DNA from: Mycobacterium sp. PSTR-4-N
Lineage (GTDB): Bacteria > Actinomycetota > Actinomycetes > Mycobacteriales > Mycobacteriaceae
NCBI RefSeq assembly: GCF_022348085.1
Contig: NZ_JAKRFN010000005.1
Span: 124,001-188,000, forward strand
Direction of reading: 5' to 3'
DNA: 64,000 nt
Shown: positions 35,301 through 44,355 of the stretch, piece by piece
How the letters are laid out: each line of letters begins with the position of its first letter
Numbering within the stretch: the stretch's first letter is position 1
Notes under the pieces: generated by a model
What the model saw: only the letters and a program-made list of their open reading frames with translations
Database searches by the model: none
What the model was told of the DNA's origin: nothing
Program-made: the position numbers and the translations under genes

Positions 35301-35898
35301 GCGACAGTTCGCCCGGCACGAGCAGATACAGGCCGAGGGTGAGGATCGCCACGACGTTGTTGACCACCGGCGCCCATGCCGGCGGCCCGAAGATGTTGCG
35401 GGTGTTCAGGATTGCCATGAACACCGACGAGAGCCCGTAGAAAATGATCTGCGGCAGGAGCAGATAGGCGAACGCGGTCGTCAGCGGACGGTCCACCAGC
35501 GGTTCCGAACCCAGCATCAGGTCGACCAGCAGCGGCGCGGCGGCCGTCGAGATGATCGTGACGACGAGCAGCAGCGTGGTGGCCAACGTCAGGAGCCTGC
35601 GGATGAACGCGGACCCGCCGTCGGGATCGTCGCGTTCGGCACGGGCGAGCACCGGCACGAAGATCGCGGTGAACGTCGCCTCCAGCACCAGCGCCGCGAT
35701 CATGTTGGGTAGTTGATTGGCGACGGTGAACGCGCTCGACAGCGCTGCGCCGAGGATCGCGGCGAGCAGCACGATCCGGGCGAAGCCGGTCAGCCGGCTG
35801 ACCAGCGTGGCCAACGCCATTCCCCACGAGCGCGACACCACCGCCGCGTCGGACAGCTCGGCGCGGGCCGGGGCCCTCCGCGGTTGTGCCGTACTCAC
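32335..35898 (-). CDS. murJ: Lipid II flippase MurJ fused to a pseudokinase and extracellular domain
   Basis: MurJ moves lipid II across the membrane for peptidoglycan synthesis. The 1187-aa product matches the unusual mycobacterial MviN (about 1184 aa). About residues 1-530 form a 14-helix MurJ core (starting SRSWGMALATLVSRLTGFARI). After a linker, a kinase-like domain occupies about 690-950. It lacks the catalytic lysine (VALTFVDP), the HRD loop and the DFG motif, so it is a pseudokinase. A membrane helix near 975 leads to a C-terminal extracytoplasmic domain. In M. tuberculosis, phosphorylation of this domain by PknB recruits FhaA. The GTG start overlaps the upstream stop as GTGA. Confidence 0.95.
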   Translation of the reverse strand: MSTAQPRRAPARAELSDAAVVSRSWGMALATLVSRLTGFARIVLLAAILGAALSSAFTVANQLPNMIAALVLEATFTAIFVPVLARAERDDPDGGSAFIRRLLTLATTLLLVVTIISTAAAPLLVDLMLGSEPLVDRPLTTAFAYLLLPQIIFYGLSSVFMAILNTRNIFGPPAWAPVVNNVVAILTLGLYLLVPGELSLNPVTMGDAKLLVLGIGTTLGVVAQAAVLFVAIRRERVSLRPLWGIDDRLKKFGMMALAMVLYVLISQVGFIVGNQVASGAAASGPAIYNYTWLILQLPFGIVGVTVLTVVMPRLSRNAAAGDAPAVLADLSLATRLTMVTLILIVALMTVGGPAIGSALFSYGNFGAVDAGYLGMAITLSAFTLIPYALVLLQLRVFYAREEPWTPIVLIVVITVVKVAGSLAAPHLTADRELVAGYLGLANGLGFLAGATVGYLLLRGRLDPPGGRLFSPGVVRTVLVTITAALAAGLTAHVLDRLGGLGSLTDHFGAAGSLLRLAVLGLVMGPIIVGVLLGAKVPEAVAGVAAVRSRLGRRRARPGASVPARPSGGLTYPDLTSTRRTRQFPGSTHRGHGGMVGERRNGKGAAVSDTPAGGSRIPPETARADRPSADDFQPDVPEVADEPAPVEPAPAEPERPTEAIPAAGPPRPRADYSNDPTRESLAFDPPREPPLEAANAGEDLHLIPGAAVGKGRYRLLVFHGGPPTLQFWQALDTALDRQVALTFVDPDRTLPASEVEAILDRTQRLGRLDMPGLARVLDVLNTGSGGLVVSEWIRGGSLAEVADTSPSPIGGARAIQSLAAAAEAAHRSGVALAIDHPSRIRVSIEGDVALAFPATLPSATPDDDIRGIGAALYALLVNRWPLPESGEPSGLAAADLDAAGQPVEPRAVDRDIPFQISAAAARAAQENGGIRSASTMLNLLQQATAIADRTDHLAPVDEPAPETPAGPDGPIDPDDAARRRKRLIIGASVAAAAVVLVVILLATVLSRIFGDVGNGLSGDELGLNAPTSSEPSSSAPDAGAVVKPVRATVFSPEGEADAPDLAGLAIDGDPSTVWPTDTYSDATPFPGFKNGVGLMLQLPQPTRLGSVGISVNSTGTAVQIRSATSASPSSLDDTTALTQPTTLKPGANTIPVEDAAPTSYVLVWISTLGQVNGESRSDVSEITLKAAG

Positions 35899-38267
35899 CG
35901 CCGCCTCGTGTCGTCATCGGAGTACGCCAGCGCGACCTCGATCGGATCGGGACGGTCCAGGTCGGCGGGGTCCGGCTGGCCGCGGAACCGGTGCCACAGC
36001 CGACGCCCGACGAGCAGGACCAGCACCGCGCCGCCGGTCAGCGTGATGAAGAACAGCACCTTGCCGTAGGCGTTGGAGTGCACGGACAGCCGCACGGGTT
36101 CGCCGAGCGACAGACCGTCGACGGTCCGCAGCGCCACGTCGACCGCCACCCGCTGCGTGAAGTGCACCTCGATCGGCACCTTGAGCGGTAGGAAGCCGGG
36201 CGGCAGCACGATCTCGCCGGGGTCGGTCACCGACATCCCGGGCGGGGCGTCGATCTGCAGCCGCACCCGGATCGGCACGGGCAGATCGTTGCGCAGGGCG
36301 AGCGGCAGCGGGCTGCGCTCGGTGGCCAGCGTGTAGGACCCCCCGGGATTGACGATCGTCACCGCCCGGAACAGATCCTCCACCGTCGAACCGACGGTGG
36401 TCAGCCGCTGTTGGGCGAGCCCGTTGCGGGCGTCCGGCGGCACGGACTGGCTCAGCGCGCGCAGCATGTCCTCGCGCAGCGGAGCCGTGTACTGCGCCCC
36501 GGTCAGCCCGGTGCGTTCGTCGGTGCTCAGCGCGTTCGTCAGGCCACGAAGCCGGTCGGTGGTCGCCGCGATCCCGGACACCACGGCGTCGTCGAACCGT
36601 CCCCGCGGATTGCCGATGCCGTCCGGCGGGGCTGCGGCGCTGCCGTGCACGGCGGCGGCCTCGTCCAGCACCGCCCGCAGCGGTCGCGGCACCGCGAGCC
36701 CCGAGCGGATGGTGGTGGCGACGGTGGTCAGGACCGCCTGCGCGTCGTCGGCGGTGGCGTTCCACATCAGCGGCGGCATGACCAGCTGACCCCGGGGTTC
36801 GCTGTCGGGATCCAAGCCACGCCACAGCAACGCACCCAGGGCGTCCTGGCGCCGCACGATCGCCGAATCCTGTTTCACCGACACGCTCAGCGACGGGGCC
36901 AGGTACGACGGCGTCTCCGCGGTGGTGCCCATGCTGGCCAGTGCCGCGCCGACGGCGGGGTCGAAGGGGGCTTTCACGACATTCGGTGTGTAGCGCACCG
37001 GGGCGGTGTCCGCGGTCTGCGGTTGTCCGCCCTCGGCCTCGTCGGGCCCGGTCAGATTCGCGGCGGCCAGCGCCACCGTGGGGCCCTGCGCTGACAACAG
37101 GTCGACGGCCCCCGCGGTGAGGGGACCGTCGCCGATGACGGTGGCGCCGCGGGTGGAGGTCACGCCGAGGATCTGGTCGACGACGTCCGCCGCGCCGTTC
37201 GTCGCCGCGGCGGCCAGCGTGGGGTCACCGACCCGGTGCAGCGCGTCGAGATCGGCCTGCGCGTACGGGGTGGCCGTCACGCACATCCGCGCTGCCAGCG
37301 CCTTGAGCCGGGTGAGCCACCCGATCGCGGCCTGCTGCCCGGTGCCCGGGTGCGTCGGGGTGGTGCGTGGTCCCGCGTCCGCGGCGTCGTTGACGACGTA
37401 GCCGCCCGTCATCGCATTGACGGTGACCAGCAGGTCGGGGTCGACGGCCAGACACAACGCGTCGGTGATCTCGCCGCCGGGATCGACCTGCGGGCTGGTC
37501 GCGAAATCGGCCGCCGCCAGCAGGCTGTCCAGCCGGCCGCCGGGCGCCAGCGACACCGCGAGGTCGTCGTCGATGAGCCGCACCGGAGTGGTTCCGCCCG
37601 GGGCGCCCGCCGCCAGCCGGGGTCGGTCGGCGAGCGGCCAGAACATCGTCAGTCCGACCGGGCGGGTGGTGTCGGGCGGCACCGCGGAGGTCACCGTGTC
37701 GGTGGCCGCATCGGTCTGCTCATCGGGCGGTACGCCGAGCACGGGCAGCAGGAAACGGGAATCGTCGAGACGGGCCGGGGCGCCGTAATCGGGGGTGCCG
37801 TTGACGTTCACCATCACCGGGTATATGCCCGGCTCGGTCACGTCGAGGGACGGTCGGTCGGTCGAGCGCAGGGGATAGGCGAGCCGGAACGGCACGATCT
37901 GTCCGCGGGCCATCTCCGGGGCGATCGTGATGAAGTCGGCGACCGGCTGGAACTGGTCGACATTGCCGGCCAGATCGGTGCGCAGCGCCGTCGACGAGGC
38001 GACCGGACCGGCGCGTTCGAGGCGCACCACCACGTCGCGGACCGCGCGGTCACCGACGTTGCGGATGGTGCCCGTGACCGTGACCATCGGGTCGCTGGTG
38101 GTGGTGACGACATCGGGTGTGATGCCGTCGATCTGGACGGTGAGGAACGGCAGGGGGGACGACTGCGTGGCCGGCTGGGCGTCCGCGGCGGCGGGGCCGA
38201 CGATCGGCAGGACGGCAGCCAGCAGCGCGACGACCGCGGCGAGCAGGCGCGCGGGCAGGCCGATCAC
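35895..38267 (-). CDS. DUF6049 secreted/membrane protein (Rv3909-like)
   Basis: This 790-aa protein has an N-terminal signal peptide ([30 protein letters not shown], cut here in the description only) and a large extracytoplasmic region rich in Asp, Thr and Ala. One C-terminal membrane helix at about residues 735-757 ([20 protein letters not shown]) precedes a short basic cytoplasmic tail. The function is unknown. It sits between mutT4 and murJ with 4-nt overlaps at both ends, so it is probably co-translated with the flippase and may assist it or another envelope complex; that is inference. The length matches the M. tuberculosis protein (802). Confidence 0.9.
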   Translation of the reverse strand: MIGLPARLLAAVVALLAAVLPIVGPAAADAQPATQSSPLPFLTVQIDGITPDVVTTTSDPMVTVTGTIRNVGDRAVRDVVVRLERAGPVASSTALRTDLAGNVDQFQPVADFITIAPEMARGQIVPFRLAYPLRSTDRPSLDVTEPGIYPVMVNVNGTPDYGAPARLDDSRFLLPVLGVPPDEQTDAATDTVTSAVPPDTTRPVGLTMFWPLADRPRLAAGAPGGTTPVRLIDDDLAVSLAPGGRLDSLLAAADFATSPQVDPGGEITDALCLAVDPDLLVTVNAMTGGYVVNDAADAGPRTTPTHPGTGQQAAIGWLTRLKALAARMCVTATPYAQADLDALHRVGDPTLAAAATNGAADVVDQILGVTSTRGATVIGDGPLTAGAVDLLSAQGPTVALAAANLTGPDEAEGGQPQTADTAPVRYTPNVVKAPFDPAVGAALASMGTTAETPSYLAPSLSVSVKQDSAIVRRQDALGALLWRGLDPDSEPRGQLVMPPLMWNATADDAQAVLTTVATTIRSGLAVPRPLRAVLDEAAAVHGSAAAPPDGIGNPRGRFDDAVVSGIAATTDRLRGLTNALSTDERTGLTGAQYTAPLREDMLRALSQSVPPDARNGLAQQRLTTVGSTVEDLFRAVTIVNPGGSYTLATERSPLPLALRNDLPVPIRVRLQIDAPPGMSVTDPGEIVLPPGFLPLKVPIEVHFTQRVAVDVALRTVDGLSLGEPVRLSVHSNAYGKVLFFITLTGGAVLVLLVGRRLWHRFRGQPDPADLDRPDPIEVALAYSDDDTRRR

Positions 38268-39037
38268 GGACCCTGACCGTAGCCGTTCGCCCGTCGGCCC
38301 GGCTGGGGTTGCGCCGTCGGATCAGTCCGGTGGTTGCGGGTGCGCGAGTGCGTCTGTCCCCGGCGCCGCGGCGTGCTGCGCGGCAAGGGCGGCAGCGCCG
38401 CGGGCCCGTCGCTGTGCAGCTTGTCGATGAGCTCGTCGGCGACCTCGGCGAGGCGGCGTTCGTCGGCGTAGGCGAGTCGTTTCGGCAGTTCCCGCAGGGG
38501 CACCCAGGCGACTTCGGTGACCTCCACGTCCTCGTCGGACAGCTCGCCCCCGGCGAATCGCATCAGATAGTGGTGCACGGTCTTGTGGACGCGACGGCCC
38601 TCGGTGACGAACCAGTAGTCGATGCTGCCCAGGGCGGCCAGCACGCTGCCCTGGATGCCGGTCTCCTCGGCCACCTCACGGATCGCTGTCTGTTCGGCGG
38701 TCTCGCCGCGTTCGATGTGGCCCTTGGGCAGGGACCACAGCATGCGCCCGCGGCGGTCGATCCGGCCGATCAACGCGGCCATCTGGCTGTCCTTGGGTCC
38801 GTCGAGTCCGTCGATGACCAGGCCACCCGCCGACGTCTCGTGCACGGTGCGCAGGCGTTCGGTGGGGCGGCGCGGACCGGAGCGCTGCGGTTTGGGAGTC
38901 GCGGATGAGGCGTTTGTGGGGCTCTTCTCTCGGGTGCCGGCCGCCTCCTGGGCGCCTGCCTCGGGTGGTCCTGCCGCGCGTCGGCCGCGACGCCGCCCGC
39001 GGCGACGTCGAGGTTTTGGCTGCTCGCCGTCCGACAC
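38264..39037 (-). CDS. mutT4: Nudix hydrolase MutT4
   Basis: This 257-aa Nudix hydrolase cleaves nucleoside diphosphate-linked substrates. The Nudix box spans [23 protein letters not shown] with the required Gly, Glu, Arg-Glu and Glu-Glu residues near 125-147. The N-terminus is an Arg-rich tail ([13 protein letters not shown]), and the C-terminus is also basic. MutT4 of M. tuberculosis is about 248 aa. It overlaps the DUF6049 gene by 4 nt and is divergent from pcnA across 85 nt. Its true substrate is not shown by sequence. Confidence 0.92.
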   Translation of the reverse strand: MSDGEQPKPRRRRGRRRGRRAAGPPEAGAQEAAGTREKSPTNASSATPKPQRSGPRRPTERLRTVHETSAGGLVIDGLDGPKDSQMAALIGRIDRRGRMLWSLPKGHIERGETAEQTAIREVAEETGIQGSVLAALGSIDYWFVTEGRRVHKTVHHYLMRFAGGELSDEDVEVTEVAWVPLRELPKRLAYADERRLAEVADELIDKLHSDGPAALPPLPRSTPRRRGQTHSRTRNHRTDPTAQPQPGRRANGYGQGP

Positions 39038-39122
39038 CCAAGCGATAGTAGCTGCCGTGAACTACCGGCCACGCCGCACTCGCCGGTCGGTGACATGCCT
39101 GTGACCAGTAGGCTCATCGGAC

Positions 39123-40589
39123 GTGCCTGAGCCCTCGCCCGGACAAGATGTCGCCGAACTACTGGCTGCCGCGCAGGTGTCCCTGGGGCGCCACCACAGC
39201 GTGCTGCAGGCGCTCGGCCGGCTGTTCACCGATGCGGGCCACTCCGTCTATCTGGTGGGCGGCAGTGTGCGCGACGCACTGCTGGGCCGGCTCGGCACCG
39301 ATCTCGACTTCACCACCGACGCCCGCCCGGAGCAGATGCAGGCCCTGCTCTCCGATTGGGCGGACGCGCTGTGGGACACCGGCATCGCGTTCGGCACCGT
39401 CGGCGCCGGCAAGAACGGCGACCGCCTGGAGCTCACCACGTTCCGCGCCGACTCCTACGACCATGTGACCCGTCACCCGGAGGTGCGCTTCGGCGACGAC
39501 CTCGCCGACGACCTGATCCGTCGCGACTTCACCGTCAACGCGATGGCGGTGCGCCTGGATCCGGACATGCCGGGTGGCCTCGGGGAGTTCCTCGATCCTC
39601 TCGGCGGGCTCGCCGCCCTGCAGGCCCGCACGCTGGACACGCCGGCCGAGCCCGAGGTGAGCTTCACCGACGATCCGCTGCGCATGCTGCGGGCCGCACG
39701 CTTCACCGCGCAGCTGGGATTCACGGTGGCCCCGCGGGTGCGCCACGCGCTGACCGAGATGGCACCGCAGCTCGCGCGGATCAGCGTCGAGCGGGTGGCG
39801 GCCGAGCTGGACAAGATGCTGCTGGGTGCCGATCCGGTGGCGGGCGTGGATCTGATGGTGCAGACCGGGCTCGGCGAGATCGTGCTGCCCGAGGTGGGCG
39901 CGATGCGGATGGCGATCGACGAGCACCACCAGCACAAGGACGTGTACCAGCATTCGCTCACGGTGCTGCGCCAGGCGATCGACCTGGAGACGGACTGCCC
40001 GGATCTGGTGCTGCGCTGGGCGGCGCTGCTGCACGACATCGGCAAGCCTGCGACCCGGCGCCACGAACCCGATGGCGGTGTGAGCTTCCATCACCACGAG
40101 GTGGTCGGCGCGAAGATGACCCGCAAGCGGATGCGCGCGCTGAAGTACTCCAAGCAGATGGTCGACGACGTGTCGCAGCTGGTGTACCTGCATCTGCGGT
40201 TCCACGGGTACGGGGAGGGCCGGTGGACCGATTCGGCGGTGCGCCGCTACGTGACCGACGCCGGTCCGCTGCTGAGCCGGCTGCACAAGCTGGTGCGAGC
40301 GGACTGCACGACGCGCAACAAGCGCCGCGCGGCGCGCCTGCAGGCCAACTACGACGATCTCGAACACCGCATCGCCGAGCTGGCGGCCAAGGAGGACCTG
40401 GCGCGGGTCCGGCCGGACATCGACGGCAACGAGATCATGCAGATCCTCGGCATCCCGCCCGGCCCCGAGGTCGGGCAGGCGTGGAACCACCTCAAAGAGG
40501 TGCGTCTGGACCGCGGCCCGCTGAGCCACGAGGAGGCGGTCGAGGAATTGCTCAGGTGGTGGAACGAGCGGGGCCAGTCGCGCGTCTGA
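39123..40589 (+). CDS. pcnA: CCA tRNA nucleotidyltransferase (poly(A)-polymerase-like) with HD domain
   Basis: This 488-aa enzyme adds or repairs the CCA end of tRNAs, which the tRNA genes in this window do not encode. The nucleotidyltransferase core has VGGSVRDALLGRLGTDLDFTTD, with the metal-binding Asp pair, and FGDDLADDLIRRDFTVNAMAV. The HD phosphohydrolase domain contains WAALLHDIGKPATRR. The length is near M. tuberculosis PcnA (480). The GTG start gives VPEPSPGQD. The Asp-rich gene follows 5 nt downstream. Confidence 0.95.
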   Translation: MPEPSPGQDVAELLAAAQVSLGRHHSVLQALGRLFTDAGHSVYLVGGSVRDALLGRLGTDLDFTTDARPEQMQALLSDWADALWDTGIAFGTVGAGKNGDRLELTTFRADSYDHVTRHPEVRFGDDLADDLIRRDFTVNAMAVRLDPDMPGGLGEFLDPLGGLAALQARTLDTPAEPEVSFTDDPLRMLRAARFTAQLGFTVAPRVRHALTEMAPQLARISVERVAAELDKMLLGADPVAGVDLMVQTGLGEIVLPEVGAMRMAIDEHHQHKDVYQHSLTVLRQAIDLETDCPDLVLRWAALLHDIGKPATRRHEPDGGVSFHHHEVVGAKMTRKRMRALKYSKQMVDDVSQLVYLHLRFHGYGEGRWTDSAVRRYVTDAGPLLSRLHKLVRADCTTRNKRRAARLQANYDDLEHRIAELAAKEDLARVRPDIDGNEIMQILGIPPGPEVGQAWNHLKEVRLDRGPLSHEEAVEELLRWWNERGQSRV

Positions 40590-40594
40590 CAGTC

Positions 40595-41089
40595 ATGGAG
40601 TACTGCCTGGGCGACCTCGATGGCGGCGCCACGATGTGGAGCGCGGATCCGAGCATCGACGTCGACGGTGACGGCGTGCTGGACGCGGTGATGCTCGATC
40701 TGGATCACGACGGTCTGGTCGACGATGCGCTGGCCGATCTGGATGCCGACGGGCTCGCCGAGCGCGGCGTCCTCGGGCTCGGGGGAGCGGGCGCCGTCGA
40801 CGTCGGCGACGACGGGACGGGTACGTGGGCGGTGCACCTGGATCGCGGGGCGGCGTTGCGTTGGCTCGGGCTCGACGGCGTGGAGCACCCGGCCGGCGGT
40901 GCCGAGGTGGATCTGGACGGTGACGGTCAGGCCGGCGAGCGCTTGGTCGACACCGATGGTGACGGGCTCGCCGACCGGGCGTTCGGGTCGGGGACGGCCT
41001 GGGCCGATACCGACGGTGACGGTCGCTGGGACGTGCGCCTCGTCGACGCCGACGGCGACGGCGCGGCCGACAGCGCCACCCCGCTCTGA
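40595..41089 (+). CDS. Asp-rich calcium-binding-like repeat protein (Rv3906c-like)
   Basis: This 164-aa acidic protein has at least seven D-x-D-x-D-G loops, including DVDGDGVLD, DLDHDGLVD, DLDADGLAE, DLDGDGQAG, DTDGDGLAD, DTDGDGRWD and DADGDGAAD. They resemble thrombospondin type 3 or dockerin-like calcium-binding repeats. No signal peptide or membrane segment is seen. A similar protein of about 169 aa lies after pcnA in M. tuberculosis. The ATG at 40595 starts 5 nt after the pcnA stop, so the two are probably co-transcribed. Calcium binding is inferred from the repeat pattern. Confidence 0.85.
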   Translation: MEYCLGDLDGGATMWSADPSIDVDGDGVLDAVMLDLDHDGLVDDALADLDADGLAERGVLGLGGAGAVDVGDDGTGTWAVHLDRGAALRWLGLDGVEHPAGGAEVDLDGDGQAGERLVDTDGDGLADRAFGSGTAWADTDGDGRWDVRLVDADGDGAADSATPL

Positions 41090-41869
41090 TCAGCCGCGGC
41101 CCGGCCCGGGCGGTCCGGCGAACGCCTGCGCGATCGTGAGCCACTGCTCGGCGTCCGGGCCGACGGCCACCACGTCGAGCGCGGCGCGCGGCCGGCGCTG
41201 CGTCACGAGCATGCAGAAGTGCTCTGCCGAGCCCTCCACCCGCTGGGCCGCATCCTCGGGACCCCAGGTCCAGTCATTGCCGTCGGGGGCACGCAGTTTC
41301 ACGTGGAACACGTCGGCGGGCGGGGTCAGGCCATGCACGGCGTATGCGAAGTCGCGCGTGCGCACCCCGATGTGGGCGATCGACCGCAGCCGGGCCGTCG
41401 GCGGCCTGCTCGTCCCCAACGCGTCGGCCACGTCGAGGCCGTGCGCCCAGGTCTCCATCAGCCGGGCGGTGGCCATGGACGCCGCGCTCATCGGCGGCCC
41501 GAACCACGGCAGCTTGCGTCCCTCGGTGACGGTCAGCAGCGCGTCGTGCAGCGCGGCCCGGGTGCTCCGCCAGTCAGCGAGCAGGTCGGCCGGCGCGGTC
41601 GCCGCCAACTCTTCGGCAGCGGCGTCGACGAAGCCGGTCGGATTCTGCGCCGCGGCGGACACCACTTCGGAGGTGAACGTCGCCTCGTCGGTGACGGCGA
41701 TCAGCGCGACCCGGTCGGTCCACAGCAGGTGCGCGATCTGGTGGGCGATGGTCCACCCGGCCGCCGGGGTGGCGGTCGCCCAGCGCTGCGCCGGCAAACC
41801 GGCGACCAGCGCATCCAGCTCGTCGCTCTCGGCGCGCAGGTCAGCGACGATCGGTGCGGCTCCGGCCAT
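41090..41869 (-). CDS. TIGR03084/DinB-type metal-binding protein (Rv0036c-like)
   Basis: This 259-aa protein is of the mycothiol-dependent maleylpyruvate isomerase/DinB-like superfamily, annotated TIGR03084. The N-terminal four-helix domain contains the His-rich metal motif [16 protein letters not shown] near residue 55. The C-terminal half includes [22 protein letters not shown]. The substrate is unknown; many relatives use mycothiol. Its stop abuts the stop of the Asp-rich gene with no gap, and the MFS gene lies 8 nt upstream on the same strand. M. tuberculosis Rv0036c is about 257 aa. Confidence 0.88.
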   Translation of the reverse strand: MAGAAPIVADLRAESDELDALVAGLPAQRWATATPAAGWTIAHQIAHLLWTDRVALIAVTDEATFTSEVVSAAAQNPTGFVDAAAEELAATAPADLLADWRSTRAALHDALLTVTEGRKLPWFGPPMSAASMATARLMETWAHGLDVADALGTSRPPTARLRSIAHIGVRTRDFAYAVHGLTPPADVFHVKLRAPDGNDWTWGPEDAAQRVEGSAEHFCMLVTQRRPRAALDVVAVGPDAEQWLTIAQAFAGPPGPGRG

Positions 41870-41877
41870 GCATCACC

Positions 41878-43194
41878 CTAGCCCGCCGGGCGTTGCCGCC
41901 GGGCCACCGTCGCGTAGACGCCCAGCCCAACCAGGTACAGCGCGGTGCCGGCGATCGCGATACCGGGCGCGTGCCCGTCGGCCGGGATGACGAACGCGGC
42001 CGCGGCGATCGCGAGGATGAACGCCATCCAGAACAGCGCGTCCTGCACGGTGAAGACGTGGCCGCGCAGCGCGTCGTCCACGTCGATCTGCATCGCGGTG
42101 TCGGCACACAGCTTCACCACCTGGCCGGCCCCGCCGAGTAGGAAGCCGCACACGATCATGACCGGCAGTTTCAACGTCGCCCCGCACAGCTGGACCGCGG
42201 CCGCGAAGGCCAGCGCCACCATCGGGGTCGCGTACCGGCCCCAGCGCTTCACCAGAACGGGCGTCAGGGCCGTCGCCAGAAAGGACCCGATGCCGGTCGC
42301 CGCCACGAACAGCACCGCGGTCCCCAGCCCTGCCACCGCGGCCGCGTCGGTGTGCCGCACGGTCACCAGCACCAGCAACGTGTTGAGGCCGAACGCCATC
42401 CGATGCGCCGAGAGCCCCGACAGGGTCGCCGCGACCGTCGGCACCGCGAGCACCGTGCGCGCCCCGTGCAGCCATCCGGTTGCGACGGCGTAGGCGACCG
42501 AGCCGTGCACCGCGCGGACACTCTCGTCGGGGCCCAGCATCCGGGGCGGAAAGCGCACCGACAGCCACAGCGCCAGGGCCACCGGCACCGCCACGCAGAA
42601 GATGATCATCGACGCGCCGGAGTCGCTGGAGCCGAACAACCAGCGTGGCAGCAGCATGAAGTTCGCACCGAAGAACGCGGCCGCCGCTCCCGTGGCCGTC
42701 GCGATCGAGTTCATCGCCACGACCTGCTCGCGCGGCACCACGTGGGGCAGCGCCGCCGACAGACCTGACGAGACGAATCGGGTCATCCCGTTGACCACCA
42801 GCGCGCCCAACAGGATCGGAAGATCACCCAGGCCGGCCGCCAGCAACGTGCCGACGACGACGACCAGCACGAGGCGGCCGGTGTTGGCGCCGATGAGCAC
42901 CACCCGCCGGTCCCAGCGGTCCAGCAGCGCCCCCGCGAACGGCCCGAGCACCGAGTAGGGCAGGAACAGCACGGCGAACGCCGCCGCGATCGCCCACGGG
43001 TCGGCGGCGCGCTCCGGGTTGAACAGGATCGCGCCGGCCAGTCCGGCCTGGAAGAGCCCGTCGCCGAACTGACTGACCGCCCGCAACTCCAGCAGGCGGC
43101 GGAAGCCGGGCAGCGACGTCGTCGACTGCAGTGTTCTCTTCCACACCGAACGCCACGCTGCGCGGGAGGCGCGATCGTCGGGCACGGAGGTCAC
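41878..43194 (-). CDS. MFS transporter (Rv0037c-like)
   Basis: This 438-aa major facilitator carrier has about 12 hydrophobic segments. The N-terminal half begins [31 protein letters not shown] and has the A-motif-like [18 protein letters not shown] between helices 2 and 3. The substrate is not known. It is probably co-transcribed with the TIGR03084 gene. The GTG start at 43194 gives VTSVPDD; a GTG three codons later is an alternative. The 124-nt gap to the UPF0301 gene is a divergent promoter region. Confidence 0.88.
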   Translation of the reverse strand: MTSVPDDRASRAAWRSVWKRTLQSTTSLPGFRRLLELRAVSQFGDGLFQAGLAGAILFNPERAADPWAIAAAFAVLFLPYSVLGPFAGALLDRWDRRVVLIGANTGRLVLVVVVGTLLAAGLGDLPILLGALVVNGMTRFVSSGLSAALPHVVPREQVVAMNSIATATGAAAAFFGANFMLLPRWLFGSSDSGASMIIFCVAVPVALALWLSVRFPPRMLGPDESVRAVHGSVAYAVATGWLHGARTVLAVPTVAATLSGLSAHRMAFGLNTLLVLVTVRHTDAAAVAGLGTAVLFVAATGIGSFLATALTPVLVKRWGRYATPMVALAFAAAVQLCGATLKLPVMIVCGFLLGGAGQVVKLCADTAMQIDVDDALRGHVFTVQDALFWMAFILAIAAAAFVIPADGHAPGIAIAGTALYLVGLGVYATVARRQRPAG

Positions 43195-43318
43195 GTCCTA
43201 GCAGAGTGGGTGGCAGAGAAGAAGGCCGGCAGGAGCCGACCGGACACCACAGTACAAATATCGCGTCGCCCGCCGCTTGTTCGCCTCCACGCGATGGCGG
43301 TGATGACAGAATGGTTCG

Positions 43319-43924
43319 GTGCCACAGCCAGAGGACCCGGAGGATTTCGTCGCCCCAGCGGCACACCGGGTGCGCGCAGGGACATTGCTGCTGGCCAACA
43401 CCGATCTGCTCGAGCCGACGTTCCGCCGCAGCGTGATCTACGTCGTCGAGCACAACGACGGCGGCACGCTCGGGGTGGTGCTGAACCGGGCCAGCGAGAC
43501 CGCCGTCTACAACGTGCTGCCGCAATGGGTGAAGCTGGCCACCAAGCCGAAGACGATGTTCGTCGGCGGTCCGGTCAAGCGTGACGCCGCGCTCTGCCTC
43601 GCGACGCTGCGTACCGGCGTCGACGTGGCCGGCGCGCCCGGGCTGCGCCACATTCAGGGTCGGATCGCGATGGTCGATCTGGATGCCGACCCCGAGGCGG
43701 TGGCGCCGATGGTGGAAGGCGTCCGCATCTTCGCCGGATACTCGGGCTGGACCATCGGCCAGCTGGAGGGGGAGATCGAGCGCGACGACTGGATCGTGCT
43801 GTCGGCGCTGCCGTCCGACGTGCTCGCCGAGCCCCGAACAGATCTCTGGGGGCGGGTGCTGCGTCGTCAGCCCATGCCGCTACCGCTGCTCGCCACGCAC
43901 CCGATCGACCTCAGCCGTAACTGA
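43319..43924 (+). CDS. UPF0301 (YqgE/AlgH) family protein (Rv0038-like)
   Basis: This 201-aa protein of the YqgE/AlgH family is identified by AGTLLLANTDLLEPTFRRSVIYVVEHNDGG near the N-terminus, LGVVLNRAS and FAGYSGWTIGQLEGEIERDDWIV. Its exact function is unknown; homologues have been linked to protein stability or regulation. The GTG start and length match M. tuberculosis Rv0038 (202 aa). It converges on the small membrane protein gene with a 2-nt gap. Confidence 0.9.
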   Translation: MPQPEDPEDFVAPAAHRVRAGTLLLANTDLLEPTFRRSVIYVVEHNDGGTLGVVLNRASETAVYNVLPQWVKLATKPKTMFVGGPVKRDAALCLATLRTGVDVAGAPGLRHIQGRIAMVDLDADPEAVAPMVEGVRIFAGYSGWTIGQLEGEIERDDWIVLSALPSDVLAEPRTDLWGRVLRRQPMPLPLLATHPIDLSRN

Positions 43925-43926
43925 TC

Positions 43927-44280
43927 TCATCGGCACGACAAGGTGCAGGCCGCGCACGAGCCGGCACAGCCGGCGTCGGCGCTCTGCCGCGCGTTGGCGC
44001 GGGCCACGACCTTGGCGCTCTGCCAGCAGCCGGCAGCCACGGTCGCTGCAGCCCCCAGAACACAGACCGTGAGCACCACGGCCGCCGTGGAGGCGGGTGC
44101 GGCGAACGCGACGGCCGCGCCCGCGGCGAGCATGACGGCCGCGGCCAACTGAATCGGAGCCACCCCGCGCAGGACCTGCCGGACGAAGTCACCGTCAGGG
44201 GCGGGCCGCGTCAGCGACCAGACACCCAGCGCCGCTGTCAGAAACGCGACGCCCAGGCACAACACTGCGGCGACCATCAC
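43927..44280 (-). CDS. Small membrane protein with Cys-rich tail (Rv0039c-like)
   Basis: This 117-aa protein has three predicted membrane helices (about residues 2-22, 40-60 and 65-85) and a C-terminal tail with four close cysteines: CAGSCAACTLSCR. The function is unknown. M. tuberculosis Rv0039c is about 115 aa. The start is a GTG followed at once by ATG, so either may be used. A strong hairpin separates it from the mtc28 gene upstream. Confidence 0.82.
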   Translation of the reverse strand: MMVAAVLCLGVAFLTAALGVWSLTRPAPDGDFVRQVLRGVAPIQLAAAVMLAAGAAVAFAAPASTAAVVLTVCVLGAAATVAAGCWQSAKVVARANARQSADAGCAGSCAACTLSCR

Positions 44281-44315
44281 GAGATACGAGGATACGGCCT
44301 CCGAGGCGGGCCGCC

Positions 44316-44347
44316 GTCCCCCGGGCGCCAGGCTTCGCCCGGGGGAC
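44316..44347 (-). terminator. Hairpin downstream of mtc28
   Basis: A perfect 12-bp GC-rich stem, GTCCCCCGGGCG paired with CGCCCGGGGGAC, closes an 8-nt loop. It starts 8 nt past the mtc28 stop and 35 nt before the next gene. No U-tract follows, as is common for mycobacterial terminators. Confidence 0.65.
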
Positions 44348-44355
44348 GACGCCGC

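Noticed and set aside
33745..35712. A 655-codon open frame opposite murJ
   Set aside because: It is dominated by Arg, Gln, Asp and His, with no domain, and is explained by codon bias in murJ.
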